From: Candidatus Uhrbacteria bacterium
GTDB taxonomy: Bacteria; Patescibacteriota; Patescibacteriia; UBA9934
Direction of reading: 5' to 3'
Assembly (NCBI GenBank): GCA_943358395.1
Contig: CALRGY010000008.1
Location: 1 to 41,789, forward strand
DNA length: 41,789 nucleotides
Below are positions 7,294 to 16,069 of this stretch, piece after piece (positions within the stretch are counted from its first letter, which is position 1; the number at the start of each line of letters is the position of its first letter). The notes below the pieces were generated by a model that made no database searches, had not been told where the DNA came from, and saw nothing but the letters and a program-made list of their open reading frames with translations. A program made the position numbers and the translations under genes.

Positions 7294-9249
7294 TTATAAC
7301 GTAGATTTTTTTGCTTCTGGAAATCTGTACACAAGCAGGGTGATTGCTCCGTTCTCTATGGAAAGCATTTCGTCGGCTTCTTGTGCGCCGATGCTTACGA
7401 TGTCTTCTGCATAGGGCCAATACTCGTGCACAACAAGGATGACGATTTCGACGTTTCCACGCTGTGCAATGTCTTGTGCGAGTGATCGATGCGGATAACT
7501 ATTCATTTCCATGAACCACGGGTAGAGGACGCCACCAGTGGGGATGGGATAGCGAAGAATCGATTGCCCGTCGAAAAGAATGTTCTGATCGAAGCCGTGC
7601 TGTTCAATAGCTGCTGCAGAGAGCATTTGGTTTGTTAATGCGATGTAGGGTTTGCGTTCGGTAATGGTGGTAATAGTGTCGAGCGCCTCGTAATCACTAT
7701 GACTCACACTTGGTCCGGATGTGAGATTTTTTTCGTTGTAGTGAGGATAAGAGAAATACCACATTATTGTTGCGTGTAATGTGATGATGACGATGATGAT
7801 CTTGATGAGTTTGTTGCGGTGTTCAAGGAAGGATGCGATGGTTTGCATGGCGAGTGGAAGGGGCAAAAGCCAAAGTACGGAAAGAATACGGAAGCAGAAC
7901 TCTTGCTGTTCATACCAAATCACGTCGGCAAATTGGAGATTGGTGGCAATGAGGAATACTCCACCAAAGAGACCAAGGAACAGGGGGATTTGTGCCACGC
8001 CGATAGCGCGAAATTTGCGATGAATGAGGGGCACGATCATTGCGGTGATGCTGAGCATTGGAACTATCCAGTATCGGTAGCTATAAAGAACGTTGAGCCA
8101 CCAGGGGATCGGAACGAGATTCAGCTGATATGGATCGCGAAAGAGATCAAAAAAGCGCGCGGCGTTATGCCAGGGGAATGTTGTCGCGAAGGGTATTGCG
8201 CCTGATTGGAGATTATTGAATGCGAGCATTGCGGGTATGGAAAGAGCGATGAGGAGGGTGCCGCCGATGAGAACGATGTTTTTCCATCGAGTACGGTCAG
8301 AGATAAGAACGATGATCATCCAGAGTACGGTGGGAACTGCCAGAAGGGGGTGAAAGAAGATGGCGAGGATATTGCATGCAAGGAATTGGATCTGTCGGCG
8401 CGAATCGTTTCTCCATGTGTGGATGAACGCTATGGTGGCGATGGTGCAGAGTGCTGTAACGGAAAATGGAATGGAAAACGTGAAGAAGGAATATGGGGCA
8501 AGAAGAAGACCGCACGCTCCTAAAAATGCTGTGACATGGTTTTTGTGGTGTGCGAGGAGCGATCGGTAAAGGACGGCAGGGAGAAGACCGGCAATACCTG
8601 GAACAAGCAGAAGATCGATACATTTTACGGGAAGCGCAAAGAGTACTGAGAGTGATGCGATAAGGCCGTAGTATCCTGAATAGAGAATGCGGATGGGATG
8701 AAGAGAGCCATGTGTGACAAGCTCTTGAATGGCACCTCTATGAAGGAAAGGATCGAATCCAAAGCCGTTGCTAAAGATGATGAGTGCCATGGTTGTGCTG
8801 ACAATGCCGAGGAGAACAATACTCGGGGCGGTGAGGTGAGACTTGTGATATGCGAGTTTTGCTGTTGCAAGCAATCCAAAGAAGAAGAGAAGGAACCAGA
8901 GCGGCGTCGCAATCTGCCAAGGACTTCGAAGTGCTTCACCTGATCGATGAATGATTGCGAGGATGATAAGTGTGCCAAAGCTGAGGGCTGAAATACTGCC
9001 CGTGATGATCTCATCGCGATCGAAGGTTATGGATGGGGAAGGAGGGAGATGATGGTTCCGGCGATGGTGAGTAGTGCCGAGAATGGTGATTCCTCCCATG
9101 ATGGCTATCACAGAAGCGACAGAGAATGGTTGGAGAAAGAATGCAGCGATGCTACCAGTGGTAAAAAGCAATACGACGTTTGTAAGCGAGACTCTTTTTC
9201 TTATCCAAAAACCCCAAAGAACAACAGCGGGAAACAGTATAAAAAACAT
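7294..9249 (-). CDS. Large polytopic membrane protein, possible GT-C glycosyltransferase
   Basis: A 651-residue protein with about 12-14 hydrophobic helices followed by a soluble C-terminal part (about 530-651). After the fifth or sixth helix comes G-F-D-P-F-L-H-R-G-A-I-Q-E-L, an acidic loop motif of the kind seen in the first extracellular loop of GT-C fold glycosyltransferases, which use lipid-linked sugar donors. That assignment is inference from topology and this motif. The start at 9249 places the first hydrophobic helix at the N-terminus (M-F-F-I-L-F-P); the longer ORF from 9300 would include the rpmA terminator. It probably forms an operon with the GYTPG-repeat gene. Confidence 0.55.
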   Translation of the reverse strand: MFFILFPAVVLWGFWIRKRVSLTNVVLLFTTGSIAAFFLQPFSVASVIAIMGGITILGTTHHRRNHHLPPSPSITFDRDEIITGSISALSFGTLIILAIIHRSGEALRSPWQIATPLWFLLFFFGLLATAKLAYHKSHLTAPSIVLLGIVSTTMALIIFSNGFGFDPFLHRGAIQELVTHGSLHPIRILYSGYYGLIASLSVLFALPVKCIDLLLVPGIAGLLPAVLYRSLLAHHKNHVTAFLGACGLLLAPYSFFTFSIPFSVTALCTIATIAFIHTWRNDSRRQIQFLACNILAIFFHPLLAVPTVLWMIIVLISDRTRWKNIVLIGGTLLIALSIPAMLAFNNLQSGAIPFATTFPWHNAARFFDLFRDPYQLNLVPIPWWLNVLYSYRYWIVPMLSITAMIVPLIHRKFRAIGVAQIPLFLGLFGGVFLIATNLQFADVIWYEQQEFCFRILSVLWLLPLPLAMQTIASFLEHRNKLIKIIIVIITLHATIMWYFSYPHYNEKNLTSGPSVSHSDYEALDTITTITERKPYIALTNQMLSAAAIEQHGFDQNILFDGQSILRYPIPTGGVLYPWFMEMNSYPHRSLAQDIAQRGNVEIVILVVHEYWPYAEDIVSIGAQEADEMLSIENGAITLLVYRFPEAKKSTL

Positions 9250-9267
9250 AGTGCTCGCACAATAACA

Positions 9268-9294
9268 AAATCCCCGGCCAAAGACCGGGGATTT
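9268..9294 (-). terminator. rpmA terminator
   Basis: AAATCCCCGG and CCGGGGATTT form a perfect 10-bp stem, followed on the minus strand by a T-rich tract. It separates rpmA from the membrane-protein gene downstream. Confidence 0.85.
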
Positions 9295-9309
9295 GTGCAC
9301 AGGCGGTGG

Positions 9310-9600
9310 TTATGCGGCGACCTCTTCTGTTTTCACGGAAACGAAGGTGCGGAGCTTGAGGGCGCCAGTAAAGTCTGGAACGCGCTTTTTCATGAAGGAA
9401 ACGATTCCGTCCTTTACCGCATAGAGGGTGAAGTCTTTGCCGGCGCGAACGTTCTTTCCTGGGTGAATTTGGGTGCCACGCTGACGCATGATAATTTCAC
9501 CAATTTGTACTGCAGTACCGTCTGAACGCTTCACTCCAAGGCGCTTTGCCTGGGAATCGCGACCATTTCGTGTAGAGCCTTGAGCTAATTTATGTGCCAT
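9310..9600 (-). CDS. rpmA: 50S ribosomal protein bL27
   Basis: A 96-residue bL27 with the conserved N-terminal M-A-H-K[12 protein letters not shown], then R-L-G-V-K-R-x-D-G and I-x-R-Q-R-G-T-x-x-H-P-G. The N-terminal tail of bL27 reaches the peptidyl-transferase centre; no cleavable pre-extension, as found in Firmicutes, is present. rplU, its usual partner upstream, is absent here, so rpmA stands alone between the nfu gene (divergent) and its own terminator. Confidence 0.97.
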   Translation of the reverse strand: MAHKLAQGSTRNGRDSQAKRLGVKRSDGTAVQIGEIIMRQRGTQIHPGKNVRAGKDFTLYAVKDGIVSFMKKRVPDFTGALKLRTFVSVKTEEVAA

Positions 9601-9697
9601 AAAAGGGTGAAATTGTTGAGGTGAATCCCTGATAGGTTAGCCTAATTCCCGCGGTGCGTCAAGAAAATGCGGTGGGTATATGGTGTGAAAAATAGGG

Positions 9698-9703
9698 TAT
9701 ACT
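9698..9703 (+). promoter_or_regulatory. -10 box of nfu
   Basis: TATACT lies 9 nt before the nfu ATG with no Shine-Dalgarno sequence between them. It probably drives the whole nfu-mraY-ftsW-murG operon as a leaderless transcript. Confidence 0.5.
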
Positions 9704-9712
9704 GCAGGGGCT

Positions 9713-9949
9713 ATGCGTGAAGCTATTCTTGCGGCACTGGAGGATATTCGGGTGAATTTACGCTTGCACAAGGGCGGAATCGATCTTGTTGCCCTTGATG
9801 AGGCAGAGGGAATTGTCACGCTTCAGTTTACTGGCGCATGCGCTGGATGTGCACTTTCGGCAGTTACCATGAAGCAAGGGGTCGAAGTTGTTCTTTGTGA
9901 ACGTGTACCCGGAATACGGAAAATTCTCACCATCAATTCTCATGCCTAA
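9713..9949 (+). CDS. NifU C-terminal-domain iron-sulfur carrier
   Basis: A 78-residue, single-domain Nfu protein. These hold and deliver [4Fe-4S] clusters on a C-x-x-C motif, here Cys43-A-G-Cys46 in T-G-A-C-A-G-C-A-L-S. G-G-I-D-L-V and V-x-L-Q-F-T-G are the usual strands before the motif. It is first in an operon with wall-synthesis genes and overlaps the next gene by 8 bp (ATGCCTAA). Nothing suggests a functional link to mraY beyond cotranscription. Confidence 0.9.
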   Translation: MREAILAALEDIRVNLRLHKGGIDLVALDEAEGIVTLQFTGACAGCALSAVTMKQGVEVVLCERVPGIRKILTINSHA

Positions 9950-10334
9950 AATCATCGTTACTCAGAAAACCCGTTTCGCCGCGCTTATCACTTCGCCATA
10001 CGTTCGGTGGTGCTTTGGAATTGCAGCGCTGTGCATTGCGCTTTCCGTTGCATTGATTCTTTGGCGATTGTTCCCGGAATTGTACGGAAAAGAGGTTGTG
10101 CCGCTACATTATAATATTCACTATGGCGTGGATTGGACGGGGGCATGGTGGCAGATTTTTGTGTATCCTGCCGCCAGCGTGCTGTTGTGTATTGTTCATG
10201 CGGGCATTGCATTGTACGTGGTAAAAACGCAGCCCGTGCTTTTTCGTGTGGTGTGTGTTGCGACGGCGCTTTTTTCCGTGTTCCTTTTTGCGTCAACCGT
10301 CTTCGTTGTTCTTATGAATATGATTTATGGTTGA
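9942..10334 (+). CDS. Small three-helix membrane protein
   Basis: A 130-residue protein with hydrophobic helices at about 20-42, 68-90 and 98-126 and a conserved-looking loop V-P-L-H-Y-N-I-H-Y-G-V-D-W-T-G between helices 1 and 2. Proteins of this pattern are common in CPR genomes, but I know no function. It overlaps nfu by 8 bp at its start and mraY by 8 bp at its end (ATGGTTGA), so translation is likely coupled through all three. The position directly before mraY suggests an envelope role. Confidence 0.7.
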   Translation: MPKIIVTQKTRFAALITSPYVRWCFGIAALCIALSVALILWRLFPELYGKEVVPLHYNIHYGVDWTGAWWQIFVYPAASVLLCIVHAGIALYVVKTQPVLFRVVCVATALFSVFLFASTVFVVLMNMIYG

Positions 10335-11382
10335 TGCCTTTACGTTAACGAAGATTCTTTTTTTAGGTACCGCTTCTTTTGTGGTGGCAATGTGCTGGAC
10401 CCCGCTGCTTACCCATACGCTGTATCGGTTTCGTTTAGGGAAGTCTATTCGGAGCGCCGTCACTGCTCCGATGTTTGCAAAACTGCACGCCAAAAAAGCC
10501 GGTGTGCCTACCATGGGGGGTGTACTTATTTGGGGAACAACCGGAATGCTTGCGCTATTTTTCTCTGTGTATGCCACGGAATTCAATTTTCTTTCTCGTG
10601 CGCAAACGTGGTTGCCTCTTGCGGCATTGATTGCTGCTGGGATGATTGGTCTTGCAGACGACTTCATGAATGTTTTCAAGAAAGGTTCTCACGGTGGCGG
10701 CATTCATATCCGTCATCGATTGGTGCTGTATGCGGCTGTTGCGATTATTGGCGCATGGTGGTTTACCGTGAAGCTCGGCTTTGATTCGCTGCACATTCCT
10801 TTTGTGGGCGACGTGGTGGTTGGCGTAGTTCCGTATGCCGTCTTTTTTGTGTGTGTCATCGTTGGTACATCATTCTCCGTGAATCAAACCGACGGGCTTG
10901 ATGGTTTAGCTGGGGGGACGGTTGCGAGTGCGTTCGGCGCGTATTCGCTGATTGCTGTTATGCAGGGCAGGTACGATTTGGCCGCGTTTTGTGCGGTGGT
11001 GATGGGCGCGCTTTTTGCATTCCTTTGGTTCAATATTTATCCGGCGCGATTTATTATGGGTGATACTGGCGCAATGTCGCTTGGTGTAACCCTGGGTATC
11101 GTCGCTATGCTGACGCACCAGCCGCTCTTGCTGCCACTCATCGGGTTCGTGTTTGTTCTGGAAATGATGACGACGATGATTCAAATTATTTCTAAAAAGC
11201 TTTTTGGAAAGAAAGTCTTTCTCATTGCCCCCATTCATCATCATTTTGAGGCTCTGGGGTGGCCAGAGCCAAAGGTTGTGATGCGGTTTTGGGTGATTTC
11301 ATGGATGACGGCAGCCCTTGGTGTGCTGCTTGCGCTGCTTGATATTGTGGGCGGCTCCTCTCATATCTATGGGGCTTTTTGA
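10327..11382 (+). CDS. mraY: Phospho-N-acetylmuramoyl-pentapeptide transferase
   Basis: A 351-residue polytopic enzyme that transfers phospho-MurNAc-pentapeptide to undecaprenyl phosphate, making lipid I at the inner face of the membrane. The family motifs are present: K-A-G-V-P-T-M-G-G, L-A-D-D-F-M-N-V (Mg-binding Asp pair), N-Q-T-D-G-L-D-G-L-A, F-I-M-G-D-T-G and A-P-I-H-H-H-F-E. About ten hydrophobic helices are visible and the length is normal. It ends in TGA, which overlaps the ftsW start by 14 bp. Confidence 0.97.
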   Translation: MVDAFTLTKILFLGTASFVVAMCWTPLLTHTLYRFRLGKSIRSAVTAPMFAKLHAKKAGVPTMGGVLIWGTTGMLALFFSVYATEFNFLSRAQTWLPLAALIAAGMIGLADDFMNVFKKGSHGGGIHIRHRLVLYAAVAIIGAWWFTVKLGFDSLHIPFVGDVVVGVVPYAVFFVCVIVGTSFSVNQTDGLDGLAGGTVASAFGAYSLIAVMQGRYDLAAFCAVVMGALFAFLWFNIYPARFIMGDTGAMSLGVTLGIVAMLTHQPLLLPLIGFVFVLEMMTTMIQIISKKLFGKKVFLIAPIHHHFEALGWPEPKVVMRFWVISWMTAALGVLLALLDIVGGSSHIYGAF

Positions 11383-12490
11383 AGGAATTCGGCGCGCAGA
11401 CCGTACGTTTCTCGCCTTGTTTGGCGGAGTGCTGCTTTTGGGATTCGTCCTCTTGGCTTCTGCGTCTGGACCAACAGGGTTTGTGAAGTTTCATGACTCG
11501 TATTATTTCTTAAAGCATCAGGTGATTTTTGGATTATTGCCTGGGGCCATGGGCTGTATTGTGGCAAGTCGGGTGCCGTATGGAATGTATCGACGTTTTG
11601 CCGGAGTGATGCTCATTGCTTCTTTAGCGCTTCTGCTTTCCGTGTTTATTCCCGGCCTTGGTACAGATCTTGGCACGTTTGCCCGGCAATGGATTCATAT
11701 TGGCACGTTTACGGTGCAGCCGTCTGAAATTGTAAAGCTCACATTCTTGTTTTATATCGCTGCTTGGATGGAAAAGCGAAGTGAACATGAGCTGCGCGAT
11801 ATTCATAGTGGGCTTATTCCCTTTGTGATTGTGCTCTCTGTAATTATGGGATTACTCCTCTTTGAACGTGATACGGGAACGCTTGGTGTGATTGTTGTTA
11901 TGGCGCTTGCTGTGTATTTTTCCGCGGGTGCACCGTTTCGATATTTTGCGGTGTTTGGCGGGGTTGGCGTTGCGCTCTTTGCGCTGTTGATGAAATTTTC
12001 TTCATATCGCGCTGCTCGTTTAATGACATTCTTGCACCCAGAATTGGACCCGAATGGTGTGGGGTACCACATTAATCAGGCGCTGCTTGCCGTGGGGAGT
12101 GGTGGATTTTTTGGGCGGGGATACGGGCATTCATTGCAGAAATTTCAGTACCTTCCCGAAGTGTCTGGGGATTCTATTTTTGCGGTGATTGCTGAAGAGC
12201 TTGGCTTTTTACTGACAACGGCGTTCTTGCTGCTGTATGTTGGCTTTTTGCAACGGGGTTTGAAAATTGCGGCGTCTGCGCCAGATGCGTTTGGGCGATA
12301 TTTGGTTGTGGGGGTGATGGCGTGGATTGGTGCCCAGGCATTCTTTAATATTGCTGCCATGCTTGGCGTATTGCCAATCACTGGCGTGCCATTGCCGCTG
12401 GTGAGTTACGGCGGCACCGCATTAGCAGTCACTCTTACTGCGCTCGGTGTTGTGCTGAACGTTTCGTCCCATCACGCAAAACACATATGA
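11369..12490 (+). CDS. ftsW: FtsW/RodA-family lipid II polymerase
   Basis: A 373-residue SEDS protein with about ten helices. Conserved SEDS features are visible: F-A-R-Q-W-I-H-I-G-T-F-T-V-Q-P-S-E-I-V-K-L, the extracellular loop with G-V-G-Y-H-I-N-Q-A-L-L-A-V-G-S-G-G-x-x-G-R-G, D-S-I-F-A-V-I-A-E-E-L-G and G-V-P-L-P-L-V-S-Y-G-G-T. SEDS proteins polymerise glycan strands with a class B PBP. I call it FtsW rather than RodA because it lies between mraY and murG as in dcw clusters. Start 11369 lies inside mraY, and the end shares ATGA with murG. Confidence 0.93.
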   Translation: MGLFEGIRRADRTFLALFGGVLLLGFVLLASASGPTGFVKFHDSYYFLKHQVIFGLLPGAMGCIVASRVPYGMYRRFAGVMLIASLALLLSVFIPGLGTDLGTFARQWIHIGTFTVQPSEIVKLTFLFYIAAWMEKRSEHELRDIHSGLIPFVIVLSVIMGLLLFERDTGTLGVIVVMALAVYFSAGAPFRYFAVFGGVGVALFALLMKFSSYRAARLMTFLHPELDPNGVGYHINQALLAVGSGGFFGRGYGHSLQKFQYLPEVSGDSIFAVIAEELGFLLTTAFLLLYVGFLQRGLKIAASAPDAFGRYLVVGVMAWIGAQAFFNIAAMLGVLPITGVPLPLVSYGGTALAVTLTALGVVLNVSSHHAKHI

Positions 12491-13572
12491 GTCATCACAT
12501 CCTTTTGACGGGCGGAGGAACATTGGGGCCAGTAACGCCCTTGCTTGCCGTTGCTGCGGAATGGCGAAAGCGCGATCCACGAGTGAAGTTTACGTGGATT
12601 GGTACACCCGATGGCCCGGAACGTATGATGGTGGAAGCGGCAAAGATTCCATTTCTCGCGCTTTCTGCACCAAAGTTTGATCGAACCCGGCCATGGACGT
12701 GGTGTATTACCCCGATCCATCTTGTGATCAGCACCATTCGCGCCGGAAGAATGCTCGCAAATCTTGAGCCCGTCATGATTATGACTGCCGGTGCATACGT
12801 CAGTGTTCCTGTTGCGTTTGCTGCGGCGATCATGCGTATTCCTTGTTGGGTGCATCAGCTGGATAGGGTTGTTGGTCTTGCAAATAGGCTTATGGCACCG
12901 TTCGCGAAACGTGTGAGTGTGACCTGGGAAGAAAACGCCACAAATTTTGGTGCGCAGAAAACGTTTGTGGTTGGTGCGATGATCCGTCCATTTTTACGGT
13001 TGGGTGATGCACGGATGGCACGGGGATTGTTTGGACTTTCCGCACAGAAGCCGACAGTGCTGGTGATTGGCGGCGGTACGGGATCAGCCCGAATGAATGA
13101 ACGATTTTCGGTCATTGGACCAGAACTCGTTCGCTATGCAAATGTGATCCACATTACCGGCAGGGGAAAGATGCTGAATTCACTAGAGACCATCGGTGAC
13201 GGATATGTGACGAGGGAATTTGTTGGTGAAGGTATGGTGGATATTTTAGCGGTTGCAGATGTGGTGGTGTGCCGTGCAGGCATGGGGACATTAGCGGAAG
13301 TTGTTGCGCTCGGAAAACCGACGATTATTTTGCCATTGGAAGGACAGCAAGAGGCGAATGCAAAAGCGTTTGAGGACCGCGGCGCCGCAGAAGTTATTAC
13401 TCACGTCACCCCGCAAGTTCTTCTGCAATCCATCCTTCGCCTTCTTGAAAACCCATCCCATCGCACAGCATTATCTCAAAAAATACGCACCGTTTTCCCT
13501 ACAAACGGCGATGAACGTATTGTAGACGAGGCGGTGAAGATGTTGGATGGACTGGATAATGTTGGAGCGTAA
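12487..13572 (+). CDS. murG: MurG-like UDP-GlcNAc transferase with altered G-loop
   Basis: A 361-residue GT-B enzyme that should add GlcNAc to lipid I to make lipid II on the cytoplasmic face. The two Rossmann halves and the G-G-G-T-G-S-A-R-M-N and R-A-G-M-G-T-L-A-E-V motifs are present, with E-G-Q-Q-E-A-N-A near the donor site. The N-terminal loop reads G-G-G-T-L-G-P-V-T-P, where the canonical MurG loop is G-G-T-G-G-H-V-x-P; Leu13 and Pro15 replace the Gly and the His. Such variants seem to be common in CPR. It is coupled to ftsW by a 4-bp ATGA overlap and is the last gene of the operon. Confidence 0.9.
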   Translation: MSHHILLTGGGTLGPVTPLLAVAAEWRKRDPRVKFTWIGTPDGPERMMVEAAKIPFLALSAPKFDRTRPWTWCITPIHLVISTIRAGRMLANLEPVMIMTAGAYVSVPVAFAAAIMRIPCWVHQLDRVVGLANRLMAPFAKRVSVTWEENATNFGAQKTFVVGAMIRPFLRLGDARMARGLFGLSAQKPTVLVIGGGTGSARMNERFSVIGPELVRYANVIHITGRGKMLNSLETIGDGYVTREFVGEGMVDILAVADVVVCRAGMGTLAEVVALGKPTIILPLEGQQEANAKAFEDRGAAEVITHVTPQVLLQSILRLLENPSHRTALSQKIRTVFPTNGDERIVDEAVKMLDGLDNVGA

Positions 13573-13590
13573 AGTGAATGACGATTTGGA

Positions 13591-13770
13591 TTACATTTTT
13601 TCTGGGCCGCGATCCTTGTTGAGGTTGGCGAGAAATTCTTCTGTTCGTTTCTCTTCTTCTGGAGTTAGTGGTGTATTCGTTTTCTCTCTAGAGAATTCAA
13701 GGATAGCTGCTATTCGTTTTGCATCTTCTTGTTCTACTGATTTCGGAGTAACAGGATTTTCTTGGGTCAT
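13591..13770 (-). CDS. Small hydrophilic protein (unknown)
   Basis: A 59-residue, highly charged protein (M-T-Q-E-N-P-V-T-P, later L-T-P-E-E-E-K-R-T-E-E-F-L-A-N-L) with no membrane segment. It is transcribed opposite to murG and divergent from the 641-residue orphan. The start at 13770 is chosen over 13791. No named family is recognised and it could be a chance ORF, but its E/K-rich helical composition resembles a real small protein. Confidence 0.4.
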   Translation of the reverse strand: MTQENPVTPKSVEQEDAKRIAAILEFSREKTNTPLTPEEEKRTEEFLANLNKDRGPEKM

Positions 13771-13878
13771 ATTATGCAAAGAGTATGGCACAATGTTTTA
13801 TGATCCGCTCGAACATATACACAGGAAGGATATAGCATTTTCTGTGGAAAATATGCGTTATACTTGGGGATATATACT

Positions 13879-15804
13879 ATGGCGAATTTTGAAGATGTAC
13901 GAACAGTGGCAGGTATCGGGGAACATGCTGGGCTTTCGCTTGAAGATCGGCGAAAGCTGATCCAAGAGCCCCGTTCCGTTATTGGTGGCTTGATGAGGCC
14001 GCCCGATTTCGGTCCAGAGGATTCATTGCAAGAGCAATTTGCGGCGCGTATTTCCCCCAGTGACATTAAGGTTTTTTTGAATGCTCTTTCTGGTGGGCCA
14101 TGTGATGCTGCGCGATTGTGGAAAATAGGGGAAACATTGTATGGGCTTGTTTCTGAGAGTGACGATGAGCGAAGGCGAACGAGAACCCGAAAGATTGCAC
14201 ATATTTCAGAAGGGCAGAAAAAGATTTTAGATTACGCTGTTGCTGCTGTGGAGGAAGCATTGTACAGCGGGAGTCTTGCGCATTTGCATGGTGTGGACGC
14301 TGGAACGTTAACATTCGTTGTGAACCGTTTAGCAAAGATCGCTCACGAGTTTTCAGAAGAAGCCGAAAGGGCATCGCGTCGGGGATATTACGATTTTTCC
14401 AGCCACGATCGTGACGAAAGCAGTCGTCAGCCGTTTGCGTTTAACACGCAACAGTTCCAGCGTTTTGCAGACCGTGTGAATACGTTTGCGCAGCAGCAAT
14501 TCTCGCCGGAAACGTTGCGCAAGAATGTGTTAGAAATATACGCCAAAGAAGAAGAGGTGATGCGTGAGCGTGCTGTTGCTGATGAAATATTGCCTGCCGT
14601 TGCTTCTCTTGACGAAAAGATTGCTTGCGTCGATGTAGCCTTTACCGAAGAGGATGTGGAGCAAGCACAGGCGTCATTACAAGAATATTTTAAAAGAATA
14701 TACGCGCTTCGGGTACAAAAGGAAGATGGTGCTGCGGATCCAAATATTGGTCGGGTATTGAATATGGTTCAGATTATTGCACGTGGAACGAATATCTCTG
14801 GATTTATTGAGCGTGCGTTGTCTGGGAATATGGTGCTGAGTACTACATATAATATTCATGATCCTCGCGATGGTGGTGTGCAGAGCAGTATCGATGCGTT
14901 GCGGCGTCGTGCGGGAAGTGGAAGGAGTAATGGGGGAGATGAAGGAAGGACAAGGAAAAGCATTCCACTTGCTGATTTGCAGAAGCATGCAAAACAAAAA
15001 ATAGCCTCTGATCGCGCCGATGTTTTGGAGGAGTGGCAATCACTATCATTTTTACGGGGAAAGATTGGAGGTGCAGTACAGTGCATTGTTGCGCTCACAA
15101 AAGAACGAGAGGCATTGCTTTCGCGTGTGAAAAATATAAACGATATGCGGTCGCGAAGGTTTGCCTTCCAAACATCGCTTCTTGGGATACAGTCGCGCAG
15201 AGAGGTGTTTGAAGGATCAGTGCGTGAAGTGGTTCGGCGGAATTTGGGGCTGTATTTTGTGAAAACATTTCTGGTTGCTGCAGATCGTGCGGAAAAGGGC
15301 GAGCTCACTCCTGGTGGAGGATGTGTTGAGTTTGATCATTCACGTGAGTATGTTTTTGGGGCATCACCTGTTGGGGCAGGTAGGATCTCGATTCACTACA
15401 TGGAGGGAGAGGTGCCGTTTGCAGAAATGGCAGTGGCGTATTGCCGATCATTACCGCATGCTCGCCGTAAACATACAACGCTTCCTGAAGAGCGCTTCGC
15501 ATTCGCTTCACGTGCGCAAGAACGTGAACAGGCGATGCAGACTTGTTTAAATGATTTGGAACGTCGACCAGATGTTGTTGCTGTATTACGTCCTTTAGCG
15601 GAGCGATTTGCCGATCGTTGCCAGATGGATGCCCGCGAGGGCACCCCGGAAGCATACGAACGCGACAATATATTGCGATCGATGTTGGATGTCTTTTGTC
15701 ACTATCCGGATGTTTTTTCCTCCACACTCTTCTCCCGGCGTTTTCGTCGCAATACCTATTCCTCATTCCACGCCGTGCTTTCTTGGTTGTGGATGCATGA
15801 ATAA
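13879..15804 (+). CDS. 641-residue orphan protein
   Basis: A large soluble protein without signal peptide or membrane helices. It is mostly helical and charged, with many R and E. Visible blocks are an N-terminal helical part (about 1-230), a middle coiled part (about 200-400), a Ser/Gly/Arg-rich hinge (near 340-360) and a C-terminal domain (about 420-641) that begins with D-H-S-R-E-Y-V-F-G-A-S-P and ends in S-F-H-A-V-L-S-W-L-W-M-H-E. No nucleotide-binding or protease motif is apparent. I do not recognise it. TATACT at 13859-13864 could be its -10 box. It breaks the wall cluster between murG and murD. Confidence 0.75.
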   Translation: MANFEDVRTVAGIGEHAGLSLEDRRKLIQEPRSVIGGLMRPPDFGPEDSLQEQFAARISPSDIKVFLNALSGGPCDAARLWKIGETLYGLVSESDDERRRTRTRKIAHISEGQKKILDYAVAAVEEALYSGSLAHLHGVDAGTLTFVVNRLAKIAHEFSEEAERASRRGYYDFSSHDRDESSRQPFAFNTQQFQRFADRVNTFAQQQFSPETLRKNVLEIYAKEEEVMRERAVADEILPAVASLDEKIACVDVAFTEEDVEQAQASLQEYFKRIYALRVQKEDGAADPNIGRVLNMVQIIARGTNISGFIERALSGNMVLSTTYNIHDPRDGGVQSSIDALRRRAGSGRSNGGDEGRTRKSIPLADLQKHAKQKIASDRADVLEEWQSLSFLRGKIGGAVQCIVALTKEREALLSRVKNINDMRSRRFAFQTSLLGIQSRREVFEGSVREVVRRNLGLYFVKTFLVAADRAEKGELTPGGGCVEFDHSREYVFGASPVGAGRISIHYMEGEVPFAEMAVAYCRSLPHARRKHTTLPEERFAFASRAQEREQAMQTCLNDLERRPDVVAVLRPLAERFADRCQMDAREGTPEAYERDNILRSMLDVFCHYPDVFSSTLFSRRFRRNTYSSFHAVLSWLWMHE

Positions 15805-15818
15805 ATAAATTCTCATGT

Positions 15819-16004
15819 ATGCATTCTCCACAAGAAGAGCCGTGCCCAATCTGTAAGAAGGAAGTTTTTGAATGGGGGAAGTTTCGTAATGTTTTGTACA
15901 CAAAAGATCAATCCAGTTGGCTCAAAGATAATTTTTCTTTTGGGAATAAAACGAAAGTACGCCGATGCCTTTCTTGTGAGAATATTCAGATTTTTCTGGA
16001 ATAA
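15819..16004 (+). CDS. Small zinc-ribbon protein
   Basis: A 61-residue protein with two Cys pairs, Cys9-P-I-Cys12 and Cys50-L-S-Cys53, spaced as in a zinc ribbon, with basic residues before the second pair (K-T-K-V-R-R). A DNA-, RNA- or protein-binding role is likely but unspecific. It lies 14 bp after the 641-residue gene and may be cotranscribed with it. The 60-bp stretch up to the SGNH gene holds nothing I can assign. Confidence 0.6.
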   Translation: MHSPQEEPCPICKKEVFEWGKFRNVLYTKDQSSWLKDNFSFGNKTKVRRCLSCENIQIFLE

Positions 16005-16069
16005 GCTTTGAACGGTAAGCTCTAAGGGTTACGAGACACACTTCGCCAGAGGGTGAATAAAACCGTTTA

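Noticed and set aside
8206-8523. Plus-strand ORF inside the large membrane-protein gene
   Set aside because: It is the complement of hydrophobic helices; E/D/G-rich composition of this kind is the usual shadow of membrane proteins.
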